From Malus domestica (Eukaryota > Streptophyta > Magnoliopsida > Rosales > Rosaceae): a stretch of DNA of 64,000 bases. Shown piece after piece: positions 35,295-46,394 of this stretch. The stretch is taken from assembly GCF_042453785.1 (NCBI RefSeq), contig NC_091670.1, positions 36,343,501-36,407,500 on the forward strand. The letters are read 5' to 3'. Both the position numbers and the translations under genes were made by a program. How positions within the stretch are numbered: the first letter of the stretch is position 1; every line of letters begins with the position of its first letter. Under the pieces are notes generated by a model that saw only the letters and a program-made list of their open reading frames with translations, had not been told where the DNA came from and searched no databases.

Positions 35295-35879
35295 CCCCCT
35301 CTATACCCAAAAAACCAATAAATAGATCCGACCGAATATCCAAAATCCAAAAACAGTTGCGTAATATCTTTACACATGAACGGTTGGGATCGGTCAAAGG
35401 ACGGAAAACCAGAACACACGTGTCCGTCTCCGTTCGTCCCAGTAGCAGACCGTAGACCGGAACTCTGTATCGCGAAATCAAAAGACGTCACGATATAGAA
35501 GAAGAAGAGAAAGAGAAACGGAGATAGATATTTGATACAGATTTTCCGATCGCACAATCATCGACATTCTCGACCAATTTGAAGACTCGGAATCGCTGGT
35601 CCGGCGAGGGCTGGCTTCGTAGATGCAATCACGGCTCTAATCAAAGCAATCACTAGTATTAAGATTTCGAGAGGCAGCAGAGAATGCATGAGAGCCTTCC
35701 CTAATTCCCTGCTTGCATGCCCTTCGTTTCACGGCGGTCGCGGTGCCCTACCCTCCGCCGGTGGGCATCCATCCGATCTCACCTACCTGGCCGGCGGCGG
35801 TTGCTTCTGAAAACGACGACCGCCTGTGTTTCCCCTTCTGGGTTTTGAGTGTACTTCGTTTTTTATTAAGCAGTAATCA
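35295..35879 (+). promoter_or_regulatory. Upstream region and leader of the VTC2-like gene
   Basis: GC-richer sequence from about 35560 (CTCCGCCGGTGGGC, CCGGCGGCGG) is typical of a 5' UTR. The exact transcription start cannot be seen. No separate gene is supported. Confidence 0.35.
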
Positions 35880-38015
35880 ATGGTTACGGTTAAGCAGCTT
35901 CAAGATGGTAACTTTACGTCGCAATTCCCTCCATTTTCTCTGCAAGGTTCGTGATTTTTCTTGCTTTTGATTTGATGGGTTTGAATATTTCTGATTGAAT
36001 TTGATTGGGTTTTATCTGCATTTTATTCATTTTTCTTGTTACATGTGTATTGTTCATGTTGTTTTTCAATCGCTTTATATATTCAGAAGGACTTCAAATT
36101 TTGTTACTTTTGTCTTTCCCATGGATTTTTTTCGAGTGTTGATGAATGAATTTTCACAGGTATAAAAATCCCCTTGTACCGTTTTAGTAGCAATTCGATA
36201 CTGGATAATGGTTGTGTTGGAGGCATTTCGTGTGTGCACGAAGAAGAAGGAGGAGAAGAAGGAGAAGAACAGAGTGTATTGGATTCTATTCTTCTTGCGC
36301 AGGTACGGTTCATTACAAACTATAAGTTATAACCTTGATAGTTCTAGACTTTTGTCCTTGTTTTATGTGTTTTTTCCCAATTTGGCAGTGGGAAGATCGA
36401 ATGTGGAAAGGTCTGTTCAGATACGATGTGACAACATCTGAAATCAAGGTCTTTGTTATCCTATAGCCTGGTGATTCTTGTAACATTGATGATTTAAGTA
36501 AAGGCACTTATAGTTGGAGATGGTCCATGGCTTGTGCAGGTCATCGGTGGCAGGAAGAAGTTCATTGCTCAGTTTAACGAAGGATGGAGTAGGGATTTTA
36601 TTCCAAGGATGGGCAAGAACAAGAAATTCCTCCAAGAAGATGCGTTCAAGTTTAGTTGGATGGAACTGCAGGAGGAGTTACTCTTTTGTGTTTCAAGTGG
36701 TGAAAAGTCGAACCCTGAGCTTGTTCTTTCAGCTGCTGTGCCTGACTGTGCCTTGTTGATTGCTATCAATGTAAGGCACTGTTTATCTATTTTGTTACCT
36801 GGAATGGTCATAAGTTGATAATCATCTATTCGAAATGTCACCTAAGATGGTGCAAACTGGTGATTGTTCAGTAGCTATACCAAATGATCTTAACCATGCA
36901 AAGTGTAGATGTTTATTTGTCTTTTGATTTTATATCTTCTTGACATGTAGACGCAGAGGCGTTAGAGGCTCTTAGTATGTGATGAATTGTTTTGAGGACT
37001 TAAAAGTTTTGTAGATATCCTGAAAACATGTATCGAGGTAGGAACTAATCAATTCTTTGCTTATTTTTCAGGCATCCCCCGTGGAATATGGTCATGTCTT
37101 GTTGGTACCACATGGCTCTAAAATTATTCACCAGTACCTCGATAAAAGGTCATTGGAACTTGTCCTGCGCATTGCTGTTGAAATAAATAATTGCTCTTTT
37201 CGCCTATTCTATGACTATTCACCTAGCGCTTCTCCTTTATATTTCCAGGTACATAATGCCTTATACTGGTTGCTTTTCTTCTTCTCTTTGCAATTCAGAT
37301 CAAAACTTTATTTTTCTCCTTGCAATAATTAAAAATACAATTGCATGCAGGCTTGCTACCTTCAAATCCCTTTGCCTGTTGAGTTCATGCATTTCGATAC
37401 AATATTTGGCGCTGGGAAAGAGGGGGTGCGCATCTCTTGTGTTGCAGAGTACCCCATTAAGACCCTCGTATTGGAGAGCAACCACTTTAATACGATGATG
37501 GAGGTTCTTGCTGAGATATGTTCGTGTTTACAACAAAAGCTCATTCCATACAATCTGCTAATATCTGATCATGGCAAAAGGATATTCTTATTTTTCCAGG
37601 TAAATGGCGAATGGTTTTATTTCAGCTGAAAACCTCATCCATGTAATTTATTGTGCGAGTTCACTCTTCACTGTGACAGTGGAACAATGAATATCTTACA
37701 TTTGTCTCTGTGCAGAGATGATTTTTCGTTTGTAAGCATGGTTAAACGAATATCTTGCTTTTGTCTATAAAATACATCCACAGTTGATTTGCGTACTAAC
37801 GAATTTGTTTTATGCAGCTACATACATCAAAAGACTCTTGTACCCTTTCTGCTTGGGAGTGTGGGGGGTACTTCTTGTTTAAATCTAAGTCTGAATTTGA
37901 TCAAGCTACTGAGCAGGCTCTGCTAAAACAGCTAAGTACCGTCTCCCTTGACGACAAAGGTTTCCAAGCAGTGAAGTTGCTCTGTTGCAGCATTGCGGGC
38001 AAGTTTGTATGTTGA
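35880..38015 (+). CDS. VTC2-like GDP-L-galactose phosphorylase paralogue lacking the HIT-type histidine motif
   Basis: Seven exons with intact GT-AG sites give 374 aa: 35880-35946, 36160-36302, 36389-36448, 36540-36770, 37072-37248, 37351-37599 and 37818-38015. VTC2/VTC5 catalyse the first committed step of ascorbate synthesis, GDP-L-galactose plus phosphate to L-galactose-1-phosphate plus GDP. Family signatures here are GIKIPLYRF, LDSILLAQWEDRMWKGLFRY, FIAQFNEG, VEYGHVLLVP, NLLISDHGKRIFLFFQ. The active-site motif of VTC2, INHLHFQAYYL, is replaced by ASPLYFQACYL, with the segment before it about three residues shorter; both histidines are gone. The protein is also shorter than VTC2 (about 440 aa) at its C terminus. 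Intron positions match the family. The reading frame is clean, so it is either an expressed pseudoenzyme or a very young pseudogene. Confidence 0.85.
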
Positions 38016-38854
38016 ATTTGGGAGCTGGATTATTACCCGTGTTACTAAATAACGAAAAACAGTCGATGAAATTCTGTATTCCGATGAAGGTTTACAACTC
38101 TGTAATCTGGGATGACATGAAAGTGTATATTTTTTTTATTAATGTAAAATCTATTGATGTATGATATGATTCCGAAATATAATTTATTCGCTATGGAACC
38201 TCTACGTTCCCTAAACCCTTGACATGTCCGAGATGGGTCACAGATTGACATCTAGTTATCGTTACCTCGGACTATTGCAACATGGAAACTCTGCTTTCCC
38301 TATACGCCCAAGGTGGGTCACAGATTGACATCCAGTTATCGTTACGTCGGACTAATGCAACGGTTGGTGGTGTCCAGTTCAGGGAAGTCATCATAGACCG
38401 GCACTATACCTTCTTCTCTTGTACTGCTGAGAAGTCTGTGGAACTTAAATCTGGCTTCTAACATGTTACAGATTGCAAGGTTTTTCATCCTCTCATATTA
38501 ATATGTGCACATGATTGACAATAGCAGTCGAGATAGCGTATGTGCTCAAAAGGTCCCTTTCTTTTCCCTCGGATTTGGGTTAGGTCAGTTAGTTGGTCAT
38601 GACAGTATGTCCGCTCCCATGCACCCCAGTTCGAAATTCCAGTTAGTCATTTTCTAAGCAAATTTTTGGCTTCTTGTGATATGGTAACAAGGCAAATTTC
38701 AAAATTGCCCCAAAACCTCAAAGCAATCACATGAAGTCTTAAGAAGAATCTCAATGTGTATATATATAACATAACTTCAAATTAATATACAACTACATAA
38801 AACAATTATGAAAGAATTATATTGGAATAATATAGTGAATACAATTTCACTTCC
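38016..38854. other. Spacer between tail-to-tail VTC2-like and HERK2 genes
   Basis: Holds the 3' UTRs of both genes. A segment is duplicated in tandem: GGGTCACAGATTGACATC followed by AGTTATCGTTAC and TCGGACTA appears at about 38235 and again at 38315, 80 bp apart. No gene seen. Confidence 0.5.
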
Positions 38855-41419
38855 TCAATTTTCATGCCTCGCACCTCCGTCTGCAGATTCATCGGATGCT
38901 CTTGTGGTAGACTGTCCGCTGCAACCGGCCTCTTCATCAAAACTCGGAGCTCCTTCCTTCTCTTGTGCTTCTCCCCCGAAAGCCTGACTACTTGTAAAAG
39001 AATTGTCTCCAGCATTGGTACGCATCCACGCTTCATGGAGTTGCAAGGCATACTCCAAGTGCCACAGAACTTCCCCCATTGTTGGCCGGCTCTTCCCCCC
39101 ATCAGCGAGACATTTCTCCGCTATCTCCCCAAACTTCTTCAGTGCCTCGGGACAATAAGTTCCTTCAAGACGACGGTCAATGATGGTCTCAAGGGACCTC
39201 TTTCGTTGCCACATCATTGCCCATTCTGCAAGATTGATCTGATCTTTTGGCAAGGTTGGGTTTATAACAGGCCTAGCACAAACAGCTTCAAACAGCACTA
39301 CACCAAACGAGTAGACATCCGATTTCTCTGTCAACTGCTGTCGTCGATAATATTCAGGGTCAAGGTATCCGAAGCTTCCTTTAACTGCAGTACTAACGTG
39401 GGTGTGGTCCAAAGCCGGACCTGTTTTAGACAATCCAAAGTCGGACATTTTTGCGACAAAATTTTCATCTAGCAGTATGTTGGTTGTCTTAACATCCCTG
39501 TGAATTATTCCCCTATCTGCTCCAGTATGAAGATAATGGAGTCCTCGTGCAGCACCAATGCACGCTTCTACTCGTTGCTTAAAAGTCAGCGGTGGGAGAT
39601 CACTCCCAAAGAGATGGCTTCTAAGTGTCCCATTTGCCATGTACTCGTAAACCAAGATCATCTCATTTTGTTCTTCACAGAATCCAATCAATGACACCAA
39701 ATGCCTATGCCTGAGCTTGGAAAGCATCTCAATCTCCGTCTCAAATTCAGCCAGTCCTTGCTGAGATTGGGGGTTGGCTCGCTTGATTGCTACAAGAGTG
39801 CCATCATCAGTCTCCCCTTTGTACACCTTACCAAAGCCTCCAAGTCCAATCACTAAACTTTCATCAAAATTATTCGTTGCTGCACGGATCTCTGGTAACA
39901 TGAACCGCTTGCCAGCTCTGATAGAGGGTGCAGAACCATATGGATTCTGGCTTCCTGCTCCCTTGGCATTGACATTGCTGTTTAAAATGGAGCCATTAAG
40001 GAATAACGGCCTCCACCCAGCGGGGGTGTTTTTCGTGTCAGTTGATTTTCCTCTCAGTCTATTGCAGAAACAGTAAATGACAATGGCAAGAATGGCAACA
40101 GAAGCTATACCTGCTCCAACTCCCACCCAAAGCATTTGATTTTTTGAACTCCGTGGTGAAGTAACACCTGAATCATACTTCTCAACATAAGCGAGATTCC
40201 CATTTCTACTGAGCTTGAAAATCTCCAAGCCATTCAAGAGAGCATCAGTTCCTGCAGCCCCAGCTGCTGTGTCAGGACCCAATTGAATCCATAGTGTGTC
40301 AACTTTTGGAGACACCACATCGAAAAAGTCCTGATGATACGCTTTGTTCTTGCCCCCCGCACGGACAAAAACATTGAAATTATCTGCTGCAGTCCTGTTG
40401 TTTATGTAAATTCTGAAGATCCTCTCTTTTGCTTCGTCAAAAATCAGCTCACAGAAATGCAGTCGAACTAAATAATCGAAATCAGGATGAACTTCAAACT
40501 TCCACGACATGTTGAACCTTTTCTCCAATACTTCAGTGTTGACCATAGTTCTTGCAGTTTCATATACAAGAAGAGGCGCCACCGAGGAATCATTTGCGGA
40601 CGAAAAGGTAATGCTTGATCTGTTATTGATTTTCAACCCGGCATTTTCTGTGATCATGTAGCTAGAATCCACTTCCCATGTTCTCCAAAGATCTGCATCC
40701 TGACCGGGATCAATTTCCGAACCCCCAACATTCAACCTATACATAGTCTCAATCCCTTGCCAACTTATACTCTGATTTGCACCATTTCCACCCACTTTAC
40801 TAACTGATCCTGCAAAGAGTGTATCCACCGCCGGAACAATTTCAATCGCATTTACGAATCCAAATGACCCCTTAACCGGGATGAACTCAAAAACAAGTAC
40901 ATCCTCCTTGATGGCCAAAATGTACTCCTTAACCAAGAAAGAAGTTAAATTGCTCCCTGAACTCAGCAAGTACGCATTTTTTCGGGATATCTCACCCGAA
41001 ACACTGAATTCAGACACCAACTTCAGACCATTTGCAACAACTCCAAATCTAGATTCATTCACATTGTAATGATCAAATGGGAGAGGACGGAAATGGAGCC
41101 TAACAAAATAGCTCCCCCGAGTACCTGGGAACGTGTAGTTCAAGCCACCATCGAAAATTCGCGCCGTAGCGTACAGCGGCTCGTATGTTGTTGAATCAAC
41201 ACTTGAGGGAGTTGTGGATGCAGCATTCGTAGGGGAGCTGAGGGTGAAGTTGTTGTTGGGGGCTAAGTCACCAACCCATTTCCTACCACTCACAGTGATG
41301 CTGGAATTTGTGCCACAATTTATCAGAAAAGATTTTGATTGAGCTTCTGCAATCCTTGCAAATGCAGAGAAAATCACCAGAAATAGCATCCCAAAAATCT
41401 CCCTGACCGGAAGCGCCAT
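38855..41419 (-). CDS. HERK2: HERK2-type CrRLK1L malectin-like receptor kinase
   Basis: A single exon encodes 854 aa. CrRLK1L receptors sit in the plasma membrane, sense cell-wall state and RALF peptides, and control growth; HERK2 acts with HERK1 and THESEUS1 in vegetative growth in Arabidopsis. A signal peptide (MALPVREIFGMLFLVIFSAF, cleaved near residue 27) is followed by two malectin-like domains (residues about 30-400; RGSYFVRLHFRPLPFDHYNV, FDYLVRLHFCELIFD), a transmembrane segment near 430-455 (VGVGAGIASVAILAIVIYCF) and a kinase domain with all key motifs: GLGGFGKVYKG, VAIKRANP, HRDVKTTN, SDFGLSK and KGSFGYLDPEYYRR. It matches Arabidopsis At1g30570 better than FERONIA or HERK1, for example LWIQLGPDTAAGAAGTDALL. 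The ATG at 41419 is the first in frame; the codons upstream have none. No introns, as usual for the family. Confidence 0.95.
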   Translation of the reverse strand: MALPVREIFGMLFLVIFSAFARIAEAQSKSFLINCGTNSSITVSGRKWVGDLAPNNNFTLSSPTNAASTTPSSVDSTTYEPLYATARIFDGGLNYTFPGTRGSYFVRLHFRPLPFDHYNVNESRFGVVANGLKLVSEFSVSGEISRKNAYLLSSGSNLTSFLVKEYILAIKEDVLVFEFIPVKGSFGFVNAIEIVPAVDTLFAGSVSKVGGNGANQSISWQGIETMYRLNVGGSEIDPGQDADLWRTWEVDSSYMITENAGLKINNRSSITFSSANDSSVAPLLVYETARTMVNTEVLEKRFNMSWKFEVHPDFDYLVRLHFCELIFDEAKERIFRIYINNRTAADNFNVFVRAGGKNKAYHQDFFDVVSPKVDTLWIQLGPDTAAGAAGTDALLNGLEIFKLSRNGNLAYVEKYDSGVTSPRSSKNQMLWVGVGAGIASVAILAIVIYCFCNRLRGKSTDTKNTPAGWRPLFLNGSILNSNVNAKGAGSQNPYGSAPSIRAGKRFMLPEIRAATNNFDESLVIGLGGFGKVYKGETDDGTLVAIKRANPQSQQGLAEFETEIEMLSKLRHRHLVSLIGFCEEQNEMILVYEYMANGTLRSHLFGSDLPPLTFKQRVEACIGAARGLHYLHTGADRGIIHRDVKTTNILLDENFVAKMSDFGLSKTGPALDHTHVSTAVKGSFGYLDPEYYRRQQLTEKSDVYSFGVVLFEAVCARPVINPTLPKDQINLAEWAMMWQRKRSLETIIDRRLEGTYCPEALKKFGEIAEKCLADGGKSRPTMGEVLWHLEYALQLHEAWMRTNAGDNSFTSSQAFGGEAQEKEGAPSFDEEAGCSGQSTTRASDESADGGARHEN

Positions 41420-44284
41420 CACCAAATTTCTAAAAGTGGTATCTTTCAGTGAAAAGAGAGGTCCCAATGGAAAAACAAGAACAACCCAATCTCCAGAAGA
41501 GCTCAAATTATACTAAAACCATGAAAAAACCCAACTTTTAATTTCTCAAATTTCATCAAAATATTGAGAAACCCCATCAAGTTTCACCTTCATCACTCAT
41601 GTTTTTGCATTTGAATTTCCTTGTTTGGAAACAAACCTGCCATGAAGAAAGACTGGTTTTTTCTGCAAATTTGTATTGCACTCTCAGAAATCAGCACACC
41701 CAATTTCTTTGCAGATCTGAAGCAAGAAAATTTGAAAATTTGGAGGGCAAAAAGCAAAGAATTGTCACAGAAGGTGGCAAATTTGACAAATTTCTTCACC
41801 AGTGAGACTATAACCAATGACAAAAACAGGCAAAAAGAACTTGAAAAAAAGGATTACAGCAAAGAAGACTGCAACAAAAGGTGGCAAAGGTGACAGATTT
41901 CTACACCAATGCAACCGAAAATTCAACAGAACAAGAAAAAAAGCTTGAAAAAAAACAGTTTTTGCTTCAGCAATGGGGGATCTATCAGAATAAAGAAAAC
42001 AAAAGAAGAAAGGGGAACATGGGTTTGCTGATGGGAACAGATTGGAAAAGTTTAATTCATCTTTTGCTTTTTCTATTTTTTTGGGTAAACATTCATCTTT
42101 TGCTTGTCCTGTATATTTCACCAAAAGTAGCCAGGAATCTGACGAGTGACAGCAATAAATTTCTGCACTTTATTACAACATTTAAACTCTTTAAAATTTT
42201 AAATTGTAACTGCTGCAACAGGTGGTGTCTGTTAATGCAACTTTCATTTTCTGGTCAAGTTTTGTTTTTTAATTTAAATTTGTTCAAAGTATTTATTTAT
42301 TTTTTTGTTAATTTAGTGAGTGAGAATTTGCAGCCGTTGGCAGCCTGAGATGGGGTTCCATTATTTATGAAGTGGGTCACATGCTCATGTCTGAAGATGA
42401 TAAAGATTTGCAATAATATACATTGTATTTATTCAATTATTGTTCTTCTAGAGAATTTTCACAGTGTCGGAAGTACATTTCGACACACTAAGTATAATAA
42501 TATAATTTGTCAAAATCTTGAAGAGGAAAATTTCAACAAATTGTATTATAACATTTGATGTACAGAGCTGTGTTTTCAACACACTTACAATTTTGTTATT
42601 CTTGTGGCATATTTCTATTCTACCTCTTGTTCTCGAGAAACTTAAGTCACACGATATTATTTATTTATGTACTATAATATAAATTGAAATTAGCATATAT
42701 TGTTACTGATAGATAGATTTTTGCATTATAAACTTAAACGTGAGGGAAATTCATTCCTACCGAAAAATATTTGAAGAAATTGTTAATATCCCATGACACC
42801 GTGAAGGTCGAACCGAAAACTTTTCTTTGTTTTATACTTATCAAAAGTGAGGTATTATCTACATTTATATTTTTATTTTTTACACAATTTTGTCGATTTC
42901 CGACAATCGAATTGAATAAACTGAAAATAATTAATAAAAAAAATAACAGAAGTGAGTAGAAGGTAAATAATAACTTGTAAATGACCCTACTCTATAAAAA
43001 ATGAAATAAAAATAAATAAATAACTGGGATTTTGTAGTTTGTACTGCTCCGTACTTAGAGGGTACTTGGAAATCTGTGAATTTTGGTCGGGAAAAAAAAA
43101 TAGAAAACAAGAAAATTAATTGTGTTTGCCATTAATTCAGCTGAGCCATGTTTCTGTGTTTTGCTATGTCTCTGGCTCCTTGTTTTTGGTTCCATGAACC
43201 TTTCCATGTTACATTTGTTATGTTAATCTGCACAAACCTTGGTTTTGTCTGATATTTCAATTTTTGAAAGGGGACAGGATGACGAGTTTTGGAAAGCATT
43301 GTTTCACTAAATGAGATAGACAGTATGAATCTTCCAACGTCACTTTGCTCGATTTTGAGCAAAATCATCTGCTACCTCATCTTTTGAAAAAATTGTATAT
43401 GAATCTACTAGTAAAAACTAAAAACACATGCTTTTTTTTTTTAATTATTTGCATGGCTAGGAAGTTCTCAAACAATTTAATTAACAGCCAATCAGTGAAT
43501 AATAAACAAAGCTACCAAAACAGTGATAGATAGAGAAGTTATGAGTTATGACCCTTTGGAAGGACATGGACTTAAAGGGTATAAGTTGCCATCCAACTTT
43601 AATATTCTTTGAAATTTTTATCCAAGATGGGTAGATTCTTTTTAGGTAAGATTTTACTTGTTTTTGCTTCTCAACACCCTTTCAAAAACACGTATAATAC
43701 TTTATGTATACTTTTTCAACAAGTTTTCTCCACTTTAGGAGGGGAAGAACTAGATCAAAAAAAGAAAGAAAAAATTCAAACTCCGCATAAGAAAACGAGC
43801 GTGTTGGCTTTAATTAATTGATCTAACGAACATCTGTAATTCACAATAATGTCTACAAAAAACCAGAACTTAAGTTAATGCAACCCTAACCGACCTTATG
43901 ATTCCGCTCCAACAAAACTTTAGTACATACATATTTGTAAATCTACTGTGCAACACATAAAAAAAATAAAAAATGGATAGCAACTGAAGGAAAATTTCCT
44001 CAAAACACTGTTTATGAACAGTATTTTTCAGCTGGCTTTTAGTATAAAGAAATATGGAGTCTATTTACTTGAAGAAAACAAATTTTGGTAAAATAATGTA
44101 AATCTAATCCAATTGATGAAGTGACTTTCAGAAGACACCCACAAAAAGGTGCATAATTTAAGATTTGATACACCAACAACCTTGATTATTTTTATCTTAA
44201 TTTAATTGCATGGTGATCTTATGAATCTTTTTTGTCTTTCAATTGTTGCAAGCAATTGTTGATGGGACCTCAATTGTTTGCCCT
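41420..44284. other. HERK2 leader/promoter and gene-free AT-rich spacer
   Basis: 41420-42050 is probably the HERK2 leader and proximal promoter, with repeated GCAAAATTTGA/GGTGGCAAAGGTGACA-like segments (41770-41900). Beyond that I see only AT-rich DNA; short open frames at 41881-42348, 42367-42558, 43132-43368 and 43609-43821 have no recognisable similarity. Confidence 0.4.
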
Positions 44285-44455
44285 CCATCATCTTATCTTC
44301 TTCTATTTTTATAGTCACGATTAAGTCATGTCAATATTTTATATTAATTTTTTTTATAGAAATAATAAGATAAAAAGTAATGAGAATATAAAATGTTGAC
44401 ATGACTTAACCGTGACCATAGAAATAAGAGAGGATAAAAAGGATATAGAATGGGA
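44285..44455. mobile_element. CACGGTTAAG-type fold-back MITE, copy 1 of 4
   Basis: Inverted arms: TAGTCACGATTAAGTCATGT with TCAATATTTTATATT on the left face ACATGACTTAACCGTGACCA and AATATAAAATGTTG on the right, around a TATAGAAATAATAAGA loop. Copies at 46174, 47734 and 58163 have the same structure. Non-coding. Confidence 0.75.
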
Positions 44456-46173
44456 TGGCAGACAATCAGGTACTTTGATGATGGGTTTGTCAGTTTTGGT
44501 TGTATATATTATTGCAGAGGTGGTTGGCATATCTAACCCATATGGATTCTAGTTTTGATTTACTGTTGATTTTGGTTCAAATTCACAATTTTTTTGCATG
44601 CTATCTAAAAAAAATTTAGTGGATAGCGTGTTGGGTTTTTATCAATGCGTTTTAAGTTCAAAACTCTCCATTTTCTAAATTATTGTAATAGTTTCCAACC
44701 CTTTCACTCTACTTAATAATAATATTTTTTTGTAGATGATAATTATTGAGTTAAAACAATAAAACCTACTAACTAAACTAAAAAAAAAAAAAACAAGAAA
44801 TCAATCAATTCATACCAAAAAATGCAGAAAGAAATGAAACACAATCCTACGAAATTGCATTAGTGCCAAACCTAGGTCAGCAGAACAACCAAACCATGAG
44901 CAGTAATCAAAAGGACAACCACCCCACCAGAAATATTTATAATTTGTTGGCCAAATTGTTGTTTGGAATATGATTTCCCACATCTTTTTTTTTCTCTTTT
45001 TAAACATTTTTGTTTATTTTTTATTCTTTGATTTTGTCATAATTTGTTGAATTCAAAGATAAATGTGTGTGTGTGGAGAAAATTGGAGTACATAGAGCGA
45101 AGTTCCAATAGTTTTTATTTCGCAATTTAAGATGTGAAGTTCACTAATTGTTGCAATTCAAAATCAATAACTTAAATTTATCAATTTTGAGGCAAAATTA
45201 ACATATCAAGAACACATGTGATGGTAAATTAAACTTCCTACAATTACCAAAATCATAATTTTCATAAACCTTGCAATGCGTATATTAAGAGAAAGCAAAC
45301 GTTCTAGAAGGGACTAACTCATAGCTTGGACTGAATCTTTAACTGTTAAATCCTTAGTCAAGTATCAAACAATTATAAGTTCTAATTTATGTTATAAGTC
45401 GGTGGATACTAGAGACCCAAAAAGAGCTAACTTCACACTCAAATGCTCCCAAGTCCAACTCATATTGTAAAACTCATGTTCCACAAAAAAAAGCCCAATC
45501 ATGCCAGCGAACGTTGACTCAATTAGTAAAGTTCATGCCTTGTGTGTCACCCAACCAAGGTTCGAGTCACACTGCTAGCAGTTTTCGTTTGTGTTGATCT
45601 ATAAATTCCTACGTAAATCTATACCGATGGCACTTGGCAATTAATGTCATGCATAAGTCTTTCTAACTCGAAATTATGGGTATTGCATGACGCTGGTGGT
45701 ACAAGTAACTAATCTCCCCTAAACTTTTTTTCACCATAAAAAAAAACCCCCAATCACCACAAAACTCCCAAGTCCAACTTATAACACAAGAAAACACTAG
45801 TAAGAGAGTCATAACGCTCACCCGAGATCTCATGTTTAATTTCTCATTTTCCCGCTTAACATTGAATTGAGAGTCAAAAGAGATGATGTAACTCTTGGTG
45901 CCAAAGGAATACTATGTGTTGGGGAATATGATTTTGTGGGTCCTCTGGAATTGGAATGCTAGAAAGAGGGGCAGAAGCTGAAGAGAAGATGCCCACAAGA
46001 GCCTATACTTTAGTGACAAAAATTCAAAAGTAATAGGACCCATCACAGCTTATAATTTGCTGGAGCCTGGAATTATCAATCATATATAATGATACAACTA
46101 ACAAGCAGGCCTGTCTCAAAACATAGTAGGTGCAGAAAATTAGATGAAGTTCTTTTGATTAGGTAAACTTTAG
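44456..46173. other. Gene-free spacer with SINE-like pieces
   Basis: 44595-44690 (GTGGATAGCGTGTTGGG, then AAGTTCAAAACTCTCC) looks like the tRNA-related part of an old SINE. 45500-45747 is listed separately. The rest is AT-rich with no gene seen. Confidence 0.35.
45500..45747 (+). mobile_element. tRNA-derived SINE
   Basis: An A-box-like GACTCAATTAGTAAAGT and a B-box-like AAGGTTCGAGTCACAC are spaced as in tRNA-derived SINEs. The element ends in a short A run, and CCCAATCA occurs just before (about 45492-45499) and just after it, a plausible target duplication. Family not identified. Confidence 0.55.
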
Positions 46174-46394
46174 GGAGGCAGATTCTCTGCCTTGCTTTTA
46201 CCATACCCTTCTCATCCTCTCATATGTTATGCGATCACGGTTAAGTCACGTCAATATTTTATATTGAATTTTTTATAGAGATAATAAGACAAAAAGCAAT
46301 AGGAATATAAAATGTTGACGTGACTTAACCGTGATCGCACAAAGAGGAGGGGATAGGAAGGGTATGGTATTGGGAGAGCAGACAATCTGCCTCC
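46174..46394. mobile_element. CACGGTTAAG-type fold-back MITE, copy 2 of 4
   Basis: Outer ends GGAGGCAGATTCTCTGCC and GGCAGACAATCTGCCTCC-like are inverted. Inner arms GCGATCACGGTTAAGTCACG and CGTGACTTAACCGTGATCGC pair perfectly. About 220 bp, non-coding. Confidence 0.8.

Noticed and set aside
38864-39472. 202-codon frame on the plus strand
   Set aside because: Antisense shadow of the HERK2 kinase domain.
41419-41506. In-frame N-terminal extension of HERK2
   Set aside because: The extension begins with TTG, not ATG; the first ATG is at 41419, directly before the signal peptide.
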